DNA of 64,000 bases from Hysterium pulicare CBS 123377 (GCA_000467715.1 AJFK01000064.1:1-64000), one strand, 5' to 3'. Positions 22,161 through 35,064 are shown, counted from the first letter of the stretch. The notes: a model not told the origin generated them from the sequence alone. Made by a program: numbers and translations.

Positions 22161-25100
22161 TTATCTCATATCAGCTGGAGTCAATGCCTGTACAACGCTG
22201 GTTCCATCCACAAATCTTGTCCGGAAGATACGGTTTGCGTTCTGGAACATGCCATCTTTGAGACTGACGACAATGAATTGCGCCCCTTTGAACCTCGTCT
22301 TGATGAGTCGGCCGATGTTCTGCGTGTGGGAGAGGTCCAGTGCGGCGTCCACTTCGTCGAGGATGTACATTGGTGCTGGCTTGAATTGCAGGAGCGCCAT
22401 GATCAGGGAGAGCGCGATAAGCGACCTGATCTCTGTTAGCATGCTTCAACCGCTCAATGCTAGTTGACACGTACCGTTGCCCTCCACTCAACTCCGTCAA
22501 GCTCTGTTTCCACACTTTGCCTAGGCAAACCTTCACCTCCAGCCCATCTGCGATCGTTTTACCTTCGGGCGGGTCCAGTTTGGCAAAACTACCAGGTAAC
22601 AGCTCATTGAAAATTTGCCCGAAGTCTCCGTTAACCTTTTCCCATGTCTTCTGGAGTGCCTCTTTCTTGTATTCGTCTAGGTTGACAATGGTCTCCTCAA
22701 TCTTCCGTTTGTCCTTGATGACAGTTCTCATCATGTTCTTTAGGCTAACCTCTTTTTTCTCTACGCTGTCAATCATGCTCATGACCTTCGGATTGATCTT
22801 GTTCTTCATGCCGTGGAAGCGTTCCGACAAGTGCTTCAGTGTTGCCTTGCATTCTGTCATGTTCTGGCCCTTGAAATCATAAGGAGATCCTTGTCGGCCA
22901 AAATTATCGCATTCGTCGGCAATCCAGTCATGTTCTTTCTCAAGAGCTTTGAGAGTCTGCGCAGCCCCTTCTCGTTCCTTGTGAAACTTCTCGATCTGGT
23001 GACCGAGCTTTTGCTGTTCGAGCCCTTCTTCGGTTATAAGAGCAGCCTTAGAGCGCGATGCTTCTTCCAAAGCTCGTAACTCATCATCAAATCCGGTGAG
23101 CTTCGCCTGCTCATCGGCGAGGTTGGCCTGTGCAAGGTCGTGTGCGTCCTGTGAACGATTCATTAGTGGTTTTCGCTCTCTAAATTTGATCAACGTACCT
23201 TGATAAGAGCCTGCTCTGCAACAAGTGCGTCGATCTCCTCTTCTTGAGCAGCCAAAGTTGTTTGAGCATCTTGCAACTGCTCTTGAGCGGCAGCAAGGTC
23301 ACCACCACACTGCTCGGATTCAACCATGGCTTCACGCATCTCTTGTTGAAGTGGCTTGATGGAAGCCGAATTTTTGCTCAATGCCTTCTTTAGCTTGTCT
23401 AAGGAGGACTTCAGTTCTGCAAGTTTACTGTCTTTGTTGTTGTCGAACTCGTTCATGTCACGCTCTATGCGCTTAATTTCTTTAGATGCCTCGTCTTGGC
23501 GCGCTTTAGCATCAGCAACGGCTTGCTTCAACTGCACAATATTTGCTTTCATCTCTTCCACTGCTTGAATAATCTATACCTTAATTAGCAGCGAAAGATA
23601 ATGGAACACCATCGGACTTACCGAAGAAGATGAGTTGCCGCTAATCTGCTCCTCGGTGAGTTTGATCTCGTGAGACTTGAGATCGAGGTCTTGTTTCGTT
23701 TTCCTCGCTGAATCAAGCTTCTTCTTTTCCCTCGCCATTGTCGCCTGAAGCGTCGCCAGCGTCTGCTCTTGTGCCTTGAGCTCCTTGTTAAGTTCATTTA
23801 GCTTCTGCAAAGTCACAAGAACGCCGCTTGACTGAGGCGAACTACCTCCAGACAACGTTCCAGCCGGATCATAGACATCACCTTCCAGAGTAACACTCTT
23901 CATGCGTACAGCCGCATCGAAAGTCACACGTTTCGCTGTTTCGGCGTCATCGCACACAAGAGTTGAGCCGAAGACGTATTCCATCGCGGCATTGACTTCA
24001 TCATCATAGCCGACTAGTGACAGAGCTAGATCGACCTTGCCAGGTGCTATCTTCTGTGCAGCGCCGATTTTCTAAAAAGAAATTGTCAGCTTAAAGTGCG
24101 TATGATTGGATTCTGAAAATACTGACCTCCGCAGAAGCCCTAAACGCAGAGATCTTGTTGAGCGGAATGATCGTAACACGCTTTTTAAGCTTGCCATTTT
24201 GAAGCAACTGAGTGCCTGTGTCCGCCGAATCGACGACAACATTATACAGACGGCCACCGGCACATATCTCCAGAGCAGTTCCGGCTCGGGTGTGTTCCTT
24301 TTGAAGGGTGAATAACTGGGCGACCAAACCCTTGACTTTCGATCGGTCGAAATTCGGCGAGGGGTCGCTATAACTGAAGTCAATATTAGCAACCCTCCGC
24401 TTCAACCCTTCTGCTTGTTGGCGCAATTCTCGCATTCGGGACTGGAGGCCGGTTTCTTCTTGATACATCGCTTCCTCTTTTCTGGGTTTAAAACCAAGTT
24501 TGGAGAGATCCGCTTCAAGCTTCTTCGCTTGTGTTCGGAGTGTCTCGAGATCTCTCAAGAGACCGGAGTTTTGCTCCTTCGCCTTCTTCGCTCGTGGCTC
24601 TTCCTCTTTAATACGCTTTTCAATATGGGAAATTTTCATCTTGGCTTGTTCTTGCTCTGTAGCAGCAGCGCTTTGGCGGTTCCTGGCATCCTGAAGTTGG
24701 CCCTGGTACCCACTCTCTTGACCTTCTTTCGAGGCAACACCGGTCTGCAATGTCTGAAGAAGTTCCTCCTTCTTCTCAACCTCTTCCGTCTGCTTCGCTA
24801 AATCGTCATGGGCTGTCTGGTAGCGCTGTTGAAGCTTCTCGTAGATCTTGGTTTTCTCTTTCAGTTGAGCCTCGAGTTCCTTTACGCTCTTCTCGACCTT
24901 CTTCCGCTTCTCGGTTTCCTCAGCGACGCTGGATTTCTTCAAATCCAGTACAGTGCTTAATCGAACGATCTCGTGTGAATGTGTCTTAACGTCATCTTCC
25001 AGTGCTTGAAATTTGCCTCCTTTCCGTAGCTCCTTCTCCCGTGTAGCTTTCACCTTCTTGACGTCCTCTTGTAGGAGAGCAATCTCGTTCTTTAGCCGGA

Positions 25101-26057
25101 CTGCAGATTCCTCCAAGTCTTTGGCCCTCTGTTTCTTTGCTTCTAGGTCATCCGCAGATTGCCGCAGCTTTTCTTTGTATCTGATATAGTCGTGGGCCAC
25201 AACCAGTCTCGTTAGCCGCTCCAGGTCACTCTGTGTTTGCTGATAGTCGAGAAACGCGCGTTTCTCTTGTCGCAATTTGTCCAGCTTAGGATCGATTTCA
25301 TCCTGCAGAAGCTCCGTGATCTCTTGCACCTTCATTTCCTTTTTCGCCATCGTCTTAAATGCCTTATCCCGTCGGTCTTCGAACATGCGTGTTCCAGCAG
25401 CCTCCTCGATCATCGCAAGTATCTCCACAGGCTTCATGTTGAGGACCTTTGTAATGCGACCCTGCATGATGAGGAAATTCGGGTTGTTGATGTTTAGCTG
25501 GACCGACTGAAATAGGTTCTGTACGGTCTGCTGTTGCGCTCGATGCCCATTGATGAGGTATTTACTCGTCCCGCCCAATACGATTTGCCTTGTGACAGAT
25601 ATTTGTGCATACTCCTCAAAGCCGATTGGACTCTTTTTCTTGTCGCGATTGTCGAACACGATGGTAACACTAGCCTTTGTGACTCCGGCTTGCCCACGCT
25701 TATATATAAGGTCCTACGACGCCGTTAGAATGCACATTCCAGCTGTGCAGAGCCTTTCGGGATGAATCGTACCTGCAAGTTTTGCGCTCGAACTGTGCTC
25801 ATGTTGGTGATACCGAGAACAAAACATATTGAATCCAAGATGTTAGACTTTCCGCTTCCGTTTAAACCAGTGATGGAATTGAAACTCTCGTCCCTAGGTA
25901 GTGTCAGCCTTGGGCCGTTGCAGCGCAAGAAGTAAACAAACCATCCTGATATCACAGTACGGACAGCGTAAGACTTAAAGCCCTGGTTGGAGTTAGCAAA
26001 GTTACTGAAGATACGAATTCAGACATTTACGTCTATTACTACTTCGATCACCCTCAT
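22161..26057 (-). CDS. SMC2: condensin ATPase subunit Smc2
   Basis: Smc2 pairs with Smc4 to form the condensin core that compacts mitotic chromosomes. Eight exons are supported: 26057..26031, 25982..25942, 25893..25773, 25713..24127, 24071..23622, 23573..23199, 23148..22475 and 22425..22161. Introns are 48-59 bases and the product is 1179 residues, the usual family length. Walker A is GLNGSGKSN with Lys at about 38. The head continues [21 protein letters not shown]. Long coiled coils flank a hinge around [18 protein letters not shown] and [16 protein letters not shown], the glycine-rich Smc2 hinge. The C-terminal head has the signature LSGGQR (split by the last intron) and Walker [14 protein letters not shown]. 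The second intron has an unusual GTTTGT donor, needed to read [13 protein letters not shown]. Confidence 0.96.
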
Positions 26058-27217
26058 GTTGGCGGCAATGACTAATGTTGGGGTTGCGATTATGTGAGGT
26101 CGCGTTGGTTGTTTTGACTTTTGTGTTGACAGGCAACCGGCGCGAACATTGTCCAAACGCCGACGTGATGTGATGCACGTGACTAGCTTGTCTGCGCCAC
26201 CCGTTTTACATTTCCCAATTAACACCATCAAAGCTTGTCTCGTGTCTGTTAAGAACCTAAATCTACGTCTGACGGATACAATCAATCGAACCTTCTATCT
26301 ACCCCAAGTCTCTGATGTCTTGTGGTCCTGCAACGGTACTAAAAGCTATCCCAAGTCCACGGATCAAAAATTGTTTCCCCGCTGCAGCGGTCATGGGGAT
26401 CTATCGACTTCAACTTCAGCAGATCAGCCTCCGGGATGTTGAATGATGATATGACTTCCGTGCTCTTTGAAAGCTACACAGCCTTCCGCTCCAGAGCTGG
26501 ATGTAGCATGGCTTTTCTGTCGACTCTCAGATTGATTAAACCCTCGCCATGCTGGTGTCTCCTGGACATCTTGAATTGAAATAGACTACAGAACCGTTGC
26601 TGGCCGCCCATCATCCTTATCTTCATCCAGTCGATGCAACTTGAATGCTTGCTCACCACCATCCTTGCAGCAGGACCTTTCCCCCGCAGCCAGGATTCCG
26701 GGTTAAAGTAAACGACGAGGGTATGCGTTGGAACTCGCTCAAAAACTGGAGGGCATGCCGCCGAAGCAATACCTCGCAAAAATTGGCCCCACAGAAGCTC
26801 GTGTCCATAGAGATGCTCCTCCAATTCCGCTCAGGATCATGTTCGTGCTCGTAGATCCATGGCCGTCGGTCAGGCCATCTATCCAAAGCAACAGTGCGGT
26901 ATGGCGTGCTCGCGTGGAGTCAACCTCGCGAAATGAAAATAGTTGCAGGGTGAATCGCCCTCTTAAAAAGGCAGGTTACATGCCACCGAACAATCAATCG
27001 TCTTCCAATCAAGGAAAGCCCACTAATTGCGACTTTAAGCACCTCGCGCAATTGCGGGGGTCGTTGTCGCACTCAACGATAAGTGAGCTGCTTCAAGGTG
27101 GCGATTGTACCCTCTTGTCGCATTAAAGTCCTCCATCGCCGCTTGTTGCAGCCTTCTGGTAGACGCTGTTGGCGACTAAGATCGGTTTCATTGGGTCGTT
27201 CGGTCAATGAAATCATC
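26058..27217. other. divergent intergenic region, SMC2 / OPT transporter
   Basis: About 1.16 kb separates the two start codons. The ORFs here (for example 26474..26824 minus) show no domain or spliced partner. In-frame codons extend the OPT frame upstream of 27218, but they lack a better start. Confidence 0.4.
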
Positions 27218-29778
27218 ATGTCAAGCATTCTCAAGCGTTTCACGCGAAGGCGCAACCGCGGCACCGAGAGTTCGGAGCGTGACGGCAACACGGCGATGGA
27301 GAGTAAGGAAGCACATGAAGGGCCTCCAGTGCCAGGCAGTGAGAAACACGATCCTGAGGTTGCAGTGTCTGGGACAGCTTCTGGAGACTCACCAGTATCC
27401 AGACCGCTCGATGAAGAAAGAGAAGAAGATCTACCAGAAGACGTGCGAGAGATTCCATTGATGGTCCGCAAGATTGTCAGCTTAGAGGATGACCCTACTG
27501 CACCGACAATCACTTTTCGATACTTCCTACTCACTTTCTTATTCATCGTCCCGGGTGCCATTCTTTACCAGATGGGAGTGTATCGGACTACTGCTTCCGC
27601 TTATCCTGTTCTCTTCGTCCAGATTGGTAAGAAGTTAGAAGGGAGATTTTCGAAATTCAATATCTCTGACTTAGAATAGCTTCTCACTACGTCGGCCTCT
27701 GGCTTGCACAAATTTTACCGGCCTACATTGTCCGCGTGCCTTTCACAAGGTTTAGTTTCAGTCTCAATCCAGGTCCTTGGAGCAGCAAAGGTACGGCATA
27801 CCATCTTTCCTAGGCAGAGCCAAAAGAGAAAGTGCTAATTCTAGTTAGAGCACGTCCTTGTCACAGTTTCGGCAGCATCAGGCGCAACCTCCAATGCAGC
27901 CTGGTCGACCATTTCTTTGGCAAAGATTTACTATGACACAGAAATTCCTGCAGCGGCGTCGCTCTTTTTCATGTGGGCTGTCGTTTACATTGGCTATGCT
28001 ATGGCTGCTTTGGCGAGACAATTCCTACTCTATGATCCGATCTACACCTGGCCTTATTCTCTCATGCAAACGTCCGTGTTTGAAACTCTCAGGAAGTCAC
28101 CTCACGACTCATGGATAGCGAGGAAGCAGAGATATGTTTTCTTCGGAGTCTTCGGCGGGCTATTCCTTTGGCAATTCCTACCAGAATACGTTTTCCCCTT
28201 CCTCAGCTCATTCTCATTTCTTTGCTGGGTCGCACCGGAAAACCCAATAGCAAACTTCATCGGCGCCGGCATTGGTGGCATGGGCTTCTTGAATCTTTCC
28301 TTAGATTGGTCCAACATCTCTAATAGCGTACTCAACAACCCAATGATCGTACCGTTCTGGACCACCGCCGTTCTAACTGCCGCATATGTATTGAATTGCT
28401 GGATCCTTCTTCCGGCTGCCAAGTGGGGCAATCTTGGAGAATGGAAACACGGCCTCATGTCGAATCGAGTTTTCCTCGAAAACGGGACCAAATATCCTGT
28501 AACAGCACTTATTGGACCAGATAACACATTCAACGAAACTGCGTACCAACATTACGGTCCTGTCTATATGGGTACACAGCAAATATGGAGTATGTTTTTT
28601 GACTATGCTTCCTACATATCAGCCTTGACCTGGATGCTTCTCTTCGGCTGGCCAAAGATTCGTGAAACCGTTCATAAACTCCGGGAACGAGCCAAAACGC
28701 GAGGACAAGAATCTGCCAATGATCTGTACACGGACAGACTCAACATACTCATGCGATCTTACAAGGAAGTACCATTGTGGTGGTATATAGCTCTTTTCGC
28801 GGCGTCTTTTATCACCATTATCACGATCCTTGCCAAAGGTTACTTCTTCATACCAACTTGGACATTTTTCGTAGCGATCGCTACTTCAGGCTTCATGATC
28901 ATCCCTTTCTCCTGGCTCTATTCCTTCTCTAGCTTCCAGGTCCCCATTGGCTCTTTCAATGAACTCATATACGGCTACATGGTCCATTCGGGAACGAGCC
29001 ACCGGCATCCAGCAGGAGCAACAGCTTACGGAGCTATAGCAGGCGACATATGGTAAATCCCCTCTTGAACTCCTTCTGTTCTCCCTCGCTGACCCAAATG
29101 CAACAAAGGTACCGGGCACAATACATGCTCCAAGATCAAAAAATCGGTCATTATATGCACGTCCCTCCACGGGCAATCTTTTTCTCTCAGATTTTCGGCG
29201 AATTACTTGGTGTTCCGGTCAACTACGGCATCATACAATGGGTCCTCAAAACCAAGCGCGAGTATCTCTTAGGAAATAAAATCGACCCTTTGAACCAGTG
29301 GACTGGTCAAGCACTGTCAAACTACAATACGATGGGCGTTCAATACGTCCTTATCGGCCCCAAACGACTATTCGAGCAGCATATGTACAAACCTCTGCCT
29401 TACGCCTTCCTTTTCGGCGCTGGTGCACCGCTGGTCCTCTGGATCCTACATCGCCTGTTACCCCGTGCTGGTTTGAAATTCCATCTATGGAACGTTACCA
29501 TCTTCTGCGTGGGTATGTCGCAGTTTTACGGCAACTTATCGACGGGCTACATCTCCCGCTTCATCGTGGGATATATCTCCATGCGATGGTTCTACCGAAA
29601 GAGATTTGAGACTTGGAGGCGGTATAACTTCTTGATTGCCGCAGCTTGCGATGCTGGGTTCAATATAGCTATGTTGGCTATGTTCGTATTCTTCAGCTCT
29701 GGGAAAGTGGTTTCAATGCCGAACTGGTGGGGGAATAATAGTGAAAGTGTGGAGCGGTGCTTTGCACTTGACTCGTAG
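27218..29778 (+). CDS. OPT-family oligopeptide transporter
   Basis: Members of the OPT family are proton-coupled importers of tetra- to hexapeptides, glutathione or metal chelates in the plasma membrane. Exons are 27218..27626, 27680..27790, 27849..29052 and 29109..29778 (797 residues, normal for the family). The start MSSILKRFTRRR is followed by an acidic cytoplasmic tail, then DDPTAPTITFRYFLLTFLF, the usual OPT beginning. Later motifs include NPGPWSSKEHVLVTVSA (the family's NPGPFN-K-EH signature), IPFSWLYSFSSFQVPIGSFN, RAQYMLQDQKIGHYMHVPPR, and NYGIIQWVLKTKREYL. I count at least a dozen hydrophobic segments. The substrate cannot be told from sequence. Confidence 0.94.
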
Positions 29779-30484
29779 AACAGCGGGTTGGAGGGGAGAT
29801 GCGTATATCAATCTTTGATATCCGGGGACATTGATCTCAGCCATTGCTGCTATTAGAGTTGCACTCTATGATGTCGAGATGCAACGTGATCATGGTCGGA
29901 TGCCTACTATGCATCTGAAATCAAATATACCTTGTATTTGCAATAACGTTTCGTAATGGCAGAACCCCTTTGATGATACGTACAGCGCTCAAATCTTACT
30001 AGAAAAGTCGGCAACAATCCTGACGATGCCAGGATATAGTTGATTTGTTGAATAGAAACTACGATCCGTGCACGTGATAGCGTGTGTATAGGTACCTGTT
30101 TGGATAAGCTTCCAACTTCATGCTCCGACATCACAAACACGAACCCCAAATCCCACAATGCCTTCAAAATTTGTTTTTAACGCTTTATATCCCCTATTCG
30201 GTGAACGTGAGGACACACTCTGGACTGCCATGACATCATCATCCAACATCTCAGCGCTCTCAACGACGCGTCCGCTAGGTCTCAGAATCTTATACAAGCT
30301 TTCTATAAGGGCGGCTCCTTTAAGCTTTTACTGCAGTTAAACAAATAGCTGTTCCGAACACTCCGTACAGCTTCTTTCAGCAGATCCTCTTTTCTTTACT
30401 CCCAATCAATGCAGAAATGGATGAAGTGACCCCGCAATTCTTCGCCAGTCTCCATTACAGCATACCACATTTTAGCACAGAAAG
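29779..30484. other. intergenic: start of the accessory stretch
   Basis: A 61-codon plus-strand frame at 30158 (MPSKFVFNALYPLFGERED) and a second open frame ending at about 30504 could be exons or remnants of the candidate gene that follows. I could not join them through convincing splice sites. Confidence 0.3.
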
Positions 30485-30939
30485 ATGTCCTACATGGACT
30501 TAGGGACATTTCAATTCACAAGACGTTGCATGGGATTAATAACTCCAGCGTAAGTTTCTTCATTTAGTCCCCTAGTGATGAACAACATCATCGTGCTGAC
30601 TGGTCGAAATCGACATCTAGCATTCCTGCACCCCTGATCTCCTCCCTCAACGACCTTGCCGAATATGACGCATCCACTACCTACCTCATATCCCGAACTA
30701 TAGGATATCCCGATCCTTCTGCAAGGCAGGCTCCATACTCTGAACAATTCATTCACTTGTCGATTTACCATCAGTTTCCAAGTGTTAATAATGTCGCACA
30801 TAGCTATTCTTCGACCCTTGTTGCAAGAGGGGCTGGTGACAGACCCCTAAGAGCGATTTGGCACGTTGCCGGACTCTTAAAGAGCGAAGAGGAAGGTGTG
30901 ATGTTGTGGGACATTTGCCTTACGGACACAAGGCCATAA
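30485..30939 (+). CDS. possible small orphan gene or relic, two exons
   Basis: A plausible 127-residue product: exon 30485..30549 (MSYMDLGTFQFTRRC), GT-AG intron 30550..30620 with a GTAAGT donor and a GTGCTGACTGG branch site, and exon 30621..30939 ending ICLTDTRP. The frame is continuous across the join (ITPA|IPAPLISSL). I do not recognise the protein. Open frames upstream suggest that it may be the 3' part of a longer or decayed gene. Confidence is low because nothing conserved supports it. Confidence 0.3.
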
Positions 30940-32585
30940 AAAAGCGGAAAGATCTCCTGTTAGCAATAAGGAGCTAGGGGATGGTCTCGCCAACGGATTT
31001 GCTGGATACGGACCGACCAAACCAGTAAGATCCATTGTGCTACAAAGAGGTCATGGATTAGGTCGCTCTGGGGGGTAGTGTACACCAATCTGTGTATCGG
31101 GCCGTGTATACCCAACAAAGTACAATTGTGGAACGGAAAGCCGAGGAAACTAGCCGAAAGTTATGGTATGATGAGATTCCCAACTAAAAGGGAAGCAGAA
31201 AAATGTGCCGCAGTGGACATTGGTTGCCAGGGAAACTTTGGCCCCTTTGTGCTGCCGAAGCAAAATCGACGAACGTGTTCAAGAATGAATTGGAGCAGTG
31301 TTAAGGAAGACACCAAGGTAGCCCCCTTGCAACGTGCTTGCAATTTAGTATCACCCTGGTCTTACTCCTGAACGAATCAGCTCCACTGATTCAGTTCCAC
31401 TTACTCTCTATCGGCAAGCAAACAATCTTCTGAGACTAAACCAACTTGAGTCGACGCCTTGCTAATAATGACTACATTTTGACTGCTCATGTCGTTGTAT
31501 AGCTTAAGTTTGCATACCAACCAGAACGAAACAAGCCTCCCGAAGAGCCAGGTGGTTTTCACTTTCTACCTCTTCATATGACAGAGAGAAACTCCGAAGT
31601 TTGGTGGCATCCAGAGCCTCCCTTCTGCGCCTGACCATGCACTTGTTTTAATCATGTGCATTGAGTATATATATTTGCTTTTAAACCCACCATTTGCTTT
31701 CTATATTGCTGCACTTGTCCATACACCATTCGTTGCTTCTATACTGCTGCTAGTCGTTCAGATTTCTCACTGTCTTAATCTCCCAACGAACATAGTCGTC
31801 AGACCTTACCTCTGCACTGCCGAACCTGCGCTTGTTTGAATGAGAATGATAGAATCATAACTTCACCTTGTTATGAGGACATCATATCTAATGATCAATC
31901 GTATCCGGCGTTGCAGTGCGATGATTGTGTTTGGGTATAGCCACCCGAAATTACTTCTGCGACTCCCCCATGGATCGCTTCACCCTCGCTGCGGTCCGTG
32001 TTGTTAGGGCCCTCCAGTCCCGAAATCGTCTTCCGCTCCTCCAAGTACAAGCTTGATATACGATAGTCAGTTATTGGCCGCAGACAACCTTCAAAGTTTT
32101 CGAATATGGGTTCGATTACACCCCGAAGCAGCACCAGCATGCATTTCGATACGTTGTTGAGCAGTGCTAACTATGTTTTAGATACTCCTCGAATAATGTG
32201 CGATCGATTCAATGTTCGTGCTTGTGCAAGGTCGGTCCACGTTTTTGACTCTTTCGTCAATGGTGACGATAGCGTACCAGAACCAAAGAACCAAAACTAA
32301 TGAGAACTCAACGTAAAATCAAAGAAGCACCGTTATATCATTCAATCAAATCAACCATAAACGAGGGCTTTGAAATTAATCACCGCTTACGCGAGGTCGA
32401 GCTTTACCCAACTTTTATATATAGTCGGTCTTTGTTCTGTCTTTTAATGTGTCGACAATTCTTTGTGCCTGTCCGCTTGAGGACATTGTATACCTCGAAC
32501 CACTGCAATAAAGGGTATAAATACTCTCGTCGATCGATCGTCAAAAATTTTTCCAGCATATAACCTATTCAGCAAACCGCAGAAC
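30940..32585. other. gene-poor accessory DNA
   Basis: No supportable gene; only short unrelated ORFs. The last 200 bases, TATA-like around 32415-32425 and rich in CGATCGATCG near 32530, are the presumed promoter of the next gene. Confidence 0.35.
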
Positions 32586-33503
32586 ATGTCCGAAAGTCGA
32601 TCTTCTACGATGGAATCGCAGGTCGTGTCCCTAGACCAAGTTGAGCAGGTCTCGACAGAATCCAAGAAGACATATGACGGTGTCGGTGGCCGTACTTACC
32701 TCTGGGATGAACATGGGAATTGTTGGGTTGGACCTGGTGAACAGAAGGCCTGGCTAGTAGAGCTACTAGACGAGTGCTACACGAATCCCGATCAATGTTG
32801 CGGCGACCCTAGCAAGCCCGTGCCCTGGGAGGCATTTGTTGATAAGCCCTTCCATGTGTACCTGGACATCAGCGCAGCTAAGTCGATACTCCGATGCGCA
32901 AAGGCAGGGCTGAAGAAAATCGACGAATGCTTCGGAACCATCGAGCACCACAAGTTCGATGAAAAGAGCTTCGAAAATGCCGAGGACAGCGATAACATCT
33001 CTGACATAAACGGCAAACAGTCGCTAGTTTTGGCATGGATCGTGATATCAGAGTCCTTGAACAAAATATCTCTGATCACACCGTGCACAGAACTGGCAGA
33101 ATGGCCCCCAATTATTGAGAGGCGTTGGCCAAACCTTTCAAAATGCCTAGGGGCTCCACTAAAAGACCAGCGCAACATATGCGCACATTCTTATGGTGTC
33201 CCTGGTGCGTGGCGAGAGCGAGAAGGCAGGTATGCGTCTTACAGTAGTAAGAAGCATTGGGACAACATGCATAGCATGTTCCCAGACCTTCGAGAAGACT
33301 TGAAGCTTATGATCGAACAATTCCAAGCCAGCATCGAGGCATGGGTTTACCCGGAGCCCGACACGTCTGCGCTGAATCCTGACAACTGGGATCCCGAGAC
33401 CGACTTCCCGTGGCCAGCAACCGCCGAGGACGATGCTACTCTCGTCGAGGGCCAGGCTGATCAGCCTGACCAGTGGGCCGTGAATGATACCGAGGCATGT
33501 TGA
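32586..33503 (+). CDS. member A of an unnamed R-N-x-C-x-H paralogue family (HEPN-like, inferred)
   Basis: A single open frame of 305 residues starting MSESRSSTMESQ; function unknown. It shares a core with genes at 34214, 39119 and 60156. A helix DISAAKSILRCAKAGLKKID leads to IEHHKFDEKSF (about 119-129), a middle helical part follows, then LKDQRNICAHSYGVPGAW (192-209) and HWDNMHSMFPDLREDL. The R196-N197-x3-H201 spacing equals the R-x4-H motif of HEPN ribonucleases, with the customary polar residue after Arg. That is inference, not recognition. The N-terminal 85 residues (VGGRTYLWDEHGNCWVGPGE) have no counterpart in the paralogues, and the C-terminus is acidic. It has no signal peptide or membrane segment, so it is probably intracellular. 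Confidence 0.75.
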   Translation: MSESRSSTMESQVVSLDQVEQVSTESKKTYDGVGGRTYLWDEHGNCWVGPGEQKAWLVELLDECYTNPDQCCGDPSKPVPWEAFVDKPFHVYLDISAAKSILRCAKAGLKKIDECFGTIEHHKFDEKSFENAEDSDNISDINGKQSLVLAWIVISESLNKISLITPCTELAEWPPIIERRWPNLSKCLGAPLKDQRNICAHSYGVPGAWREREGRYASYSSKKHWDNMHSMFPDLREDLKLMIEQFQASIEAWVYPEPDTSALNPDNWDPETDFPWPATAEDDATLVEGQADQPDQWAVNDTEAC

Positions 33504-34213
33504 TTTCGAAAGCAACCATCGATATACTCGATTTGGATCGAGGTCTCATCTGGCCTGTCTCCCCTCATGGTCATGTCAACGATTCGGAACCCGCAACCTC
33601 GGCGCTCCAAAAACATCGAAGCGCATAAATACTTCAATATTGAAAAACATATAGGAAAAGTACTGGGAACTATAATGAGATGGTGATATACTGACCAGAG
33701 GTTCGTGGTACATCCCCGCTCCGCAGCCAGCTGTTGACAGCTTTGTTTACACCTGCATGTCCGCATGCATCAACACGTAGGACTCTACTGATATTTTCGC
33801 AGGACTTTCATATTCGGTTGCCATCACACATGCAGTGGTGGGTTTCACTGTACTCCTGAGGTCGCCGGCTCTTACCCTGCTGCCGCCCCCCCAACGCCCT
33901 GACAGTCACGGGATATGGCGGTTGTTGCATGCATATCTGCCTAGTTCGGTATGTGATGTAATAATTCACAGGATGAGGCGTAAGAATCGCGTCAAAGCGT
34001 CAGGCTTCGTTATATGGCTACCGCGGGACAACGCCGCGCCAGCATATAAATTTTGGACTCGCATATATATACTGGCTCGCAAGCTCCACGGATCGAACAG
34101 CACGACCAACACCACCGCCTCATTACCTGCCTCCTCACGCCTTTGCTCCACGGCTGATAGGTCTTTTCGCCTCTTTTACGAACCCCGAACATCTATTCAT
34201 CTTCATATCCAGA
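33504..34213. other. intergenic between family members A and B
   Basis: No gene is supported. A TATA-like stretch (CATATATATA near 34061-34070) about 145 bases before the next ATG is a plausible core promoter. Confidence 0.35.
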
Positions 34214-35064
34214 ATGCCTATCCTAAACCCCACCGTGAACGGTTTAGGTCCGCTCCTCGATCTATTATCCAGACTTTTTCCATGGCTCTCCAAACCGAAG
34301 GCCGTGCAAACAACTAACGGGGTTCAAACTACTCCTGACCAAGCCAGCGAGTCCCCCGAACAACCGGTTCCGCAGTTTGATTTCGGATACCTCGACTACG
34401 ATAAAGCCGAGAAAGTCTTAGAGCTTGCTTCTGCGGCCCTCCGCTGGGCCAAAGAAATCAAACAGACCGTTCAAATGTTCACTCTCAATAAAGCGAAGCT
34501 ACAAGCTGCTTGTGATAACAATTCGGTCTACCTCGTCAAAGTGGGTGTTCAGGCCTTGGTCACGCAGACGGTCTCATTTTCGGAGACCATGCAGAAACTG
34601 GACTACCCATTAGAATCGGATCCAAAGCTCCACGATCGCTTCTTTCGAGTAAGCATGCACCTTGGCAACGGCAGCCCTTTGAAGTCCGTACGGAATCAAT
34701 GTGGTCATAGTTATGGGGTCCCTCGACGATGGGATCATGATGACAACAAATATCAGGAGATTCCCTACAGCGTCTCGGCACACTGGTCCCTCGTAGAAGA
34801 TATTATAAAGAAAATGTTGCCGGCGTTGCATGATATGGTCGACACCATGGATGAGGTTCTATCGAAATTGGAAAAATCTGTTCGAGAAAAGTTCGATCAA
34901 TGGAATGTTGTCAGTGTTAGTACGTTGTAAGGTAACTTCTATTAGAACTCAACTCACTTTTTTTAGGCCTGTACCGAACCGTATTGGCGATTCCACTAAT
35001 TCTCGCTATCTTCGCAACTATCTATTATACCAAGATGTGTAAGCATTGCTACAAGGACTTGTAG
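34214..35064 (+). CDS. member B of the R-N-x-C-x-H family, with a spliced C-terminal membrane anchor
   Basis: Exons are 34214..34919 and 34967..35064 (267 residues). The intron has a GTACGT donor and a T-rich acceptor (TTTTTTTAG). Without splicing the protein would stop after VVSVSTL. With splicing it gains a hydrophobic span (VLAIPLILAIFATIYY, about 242-257) and a short basic, cysteine-containing tail (TKMCKHCYKDL), which makes it a likely tail-anchored protein. The family core is clear: YDKAEKVLELASAALRWAKEI, SFSETMQKLD, then LKSVRNQCGHSYGVPRRW with R160, N161 and H165, and HWSLVEDIIKKMLPALHDM. The function is not known. The HEPN-like assignment is inferred from the motif and the helical context. 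Confidence 0.75.

Noticed and set aside
31078-31371. 97-residue plus-strand ORF in the accessory stretch
   Set aside because: No domain, no start context of note, flanked by stops in all frames.
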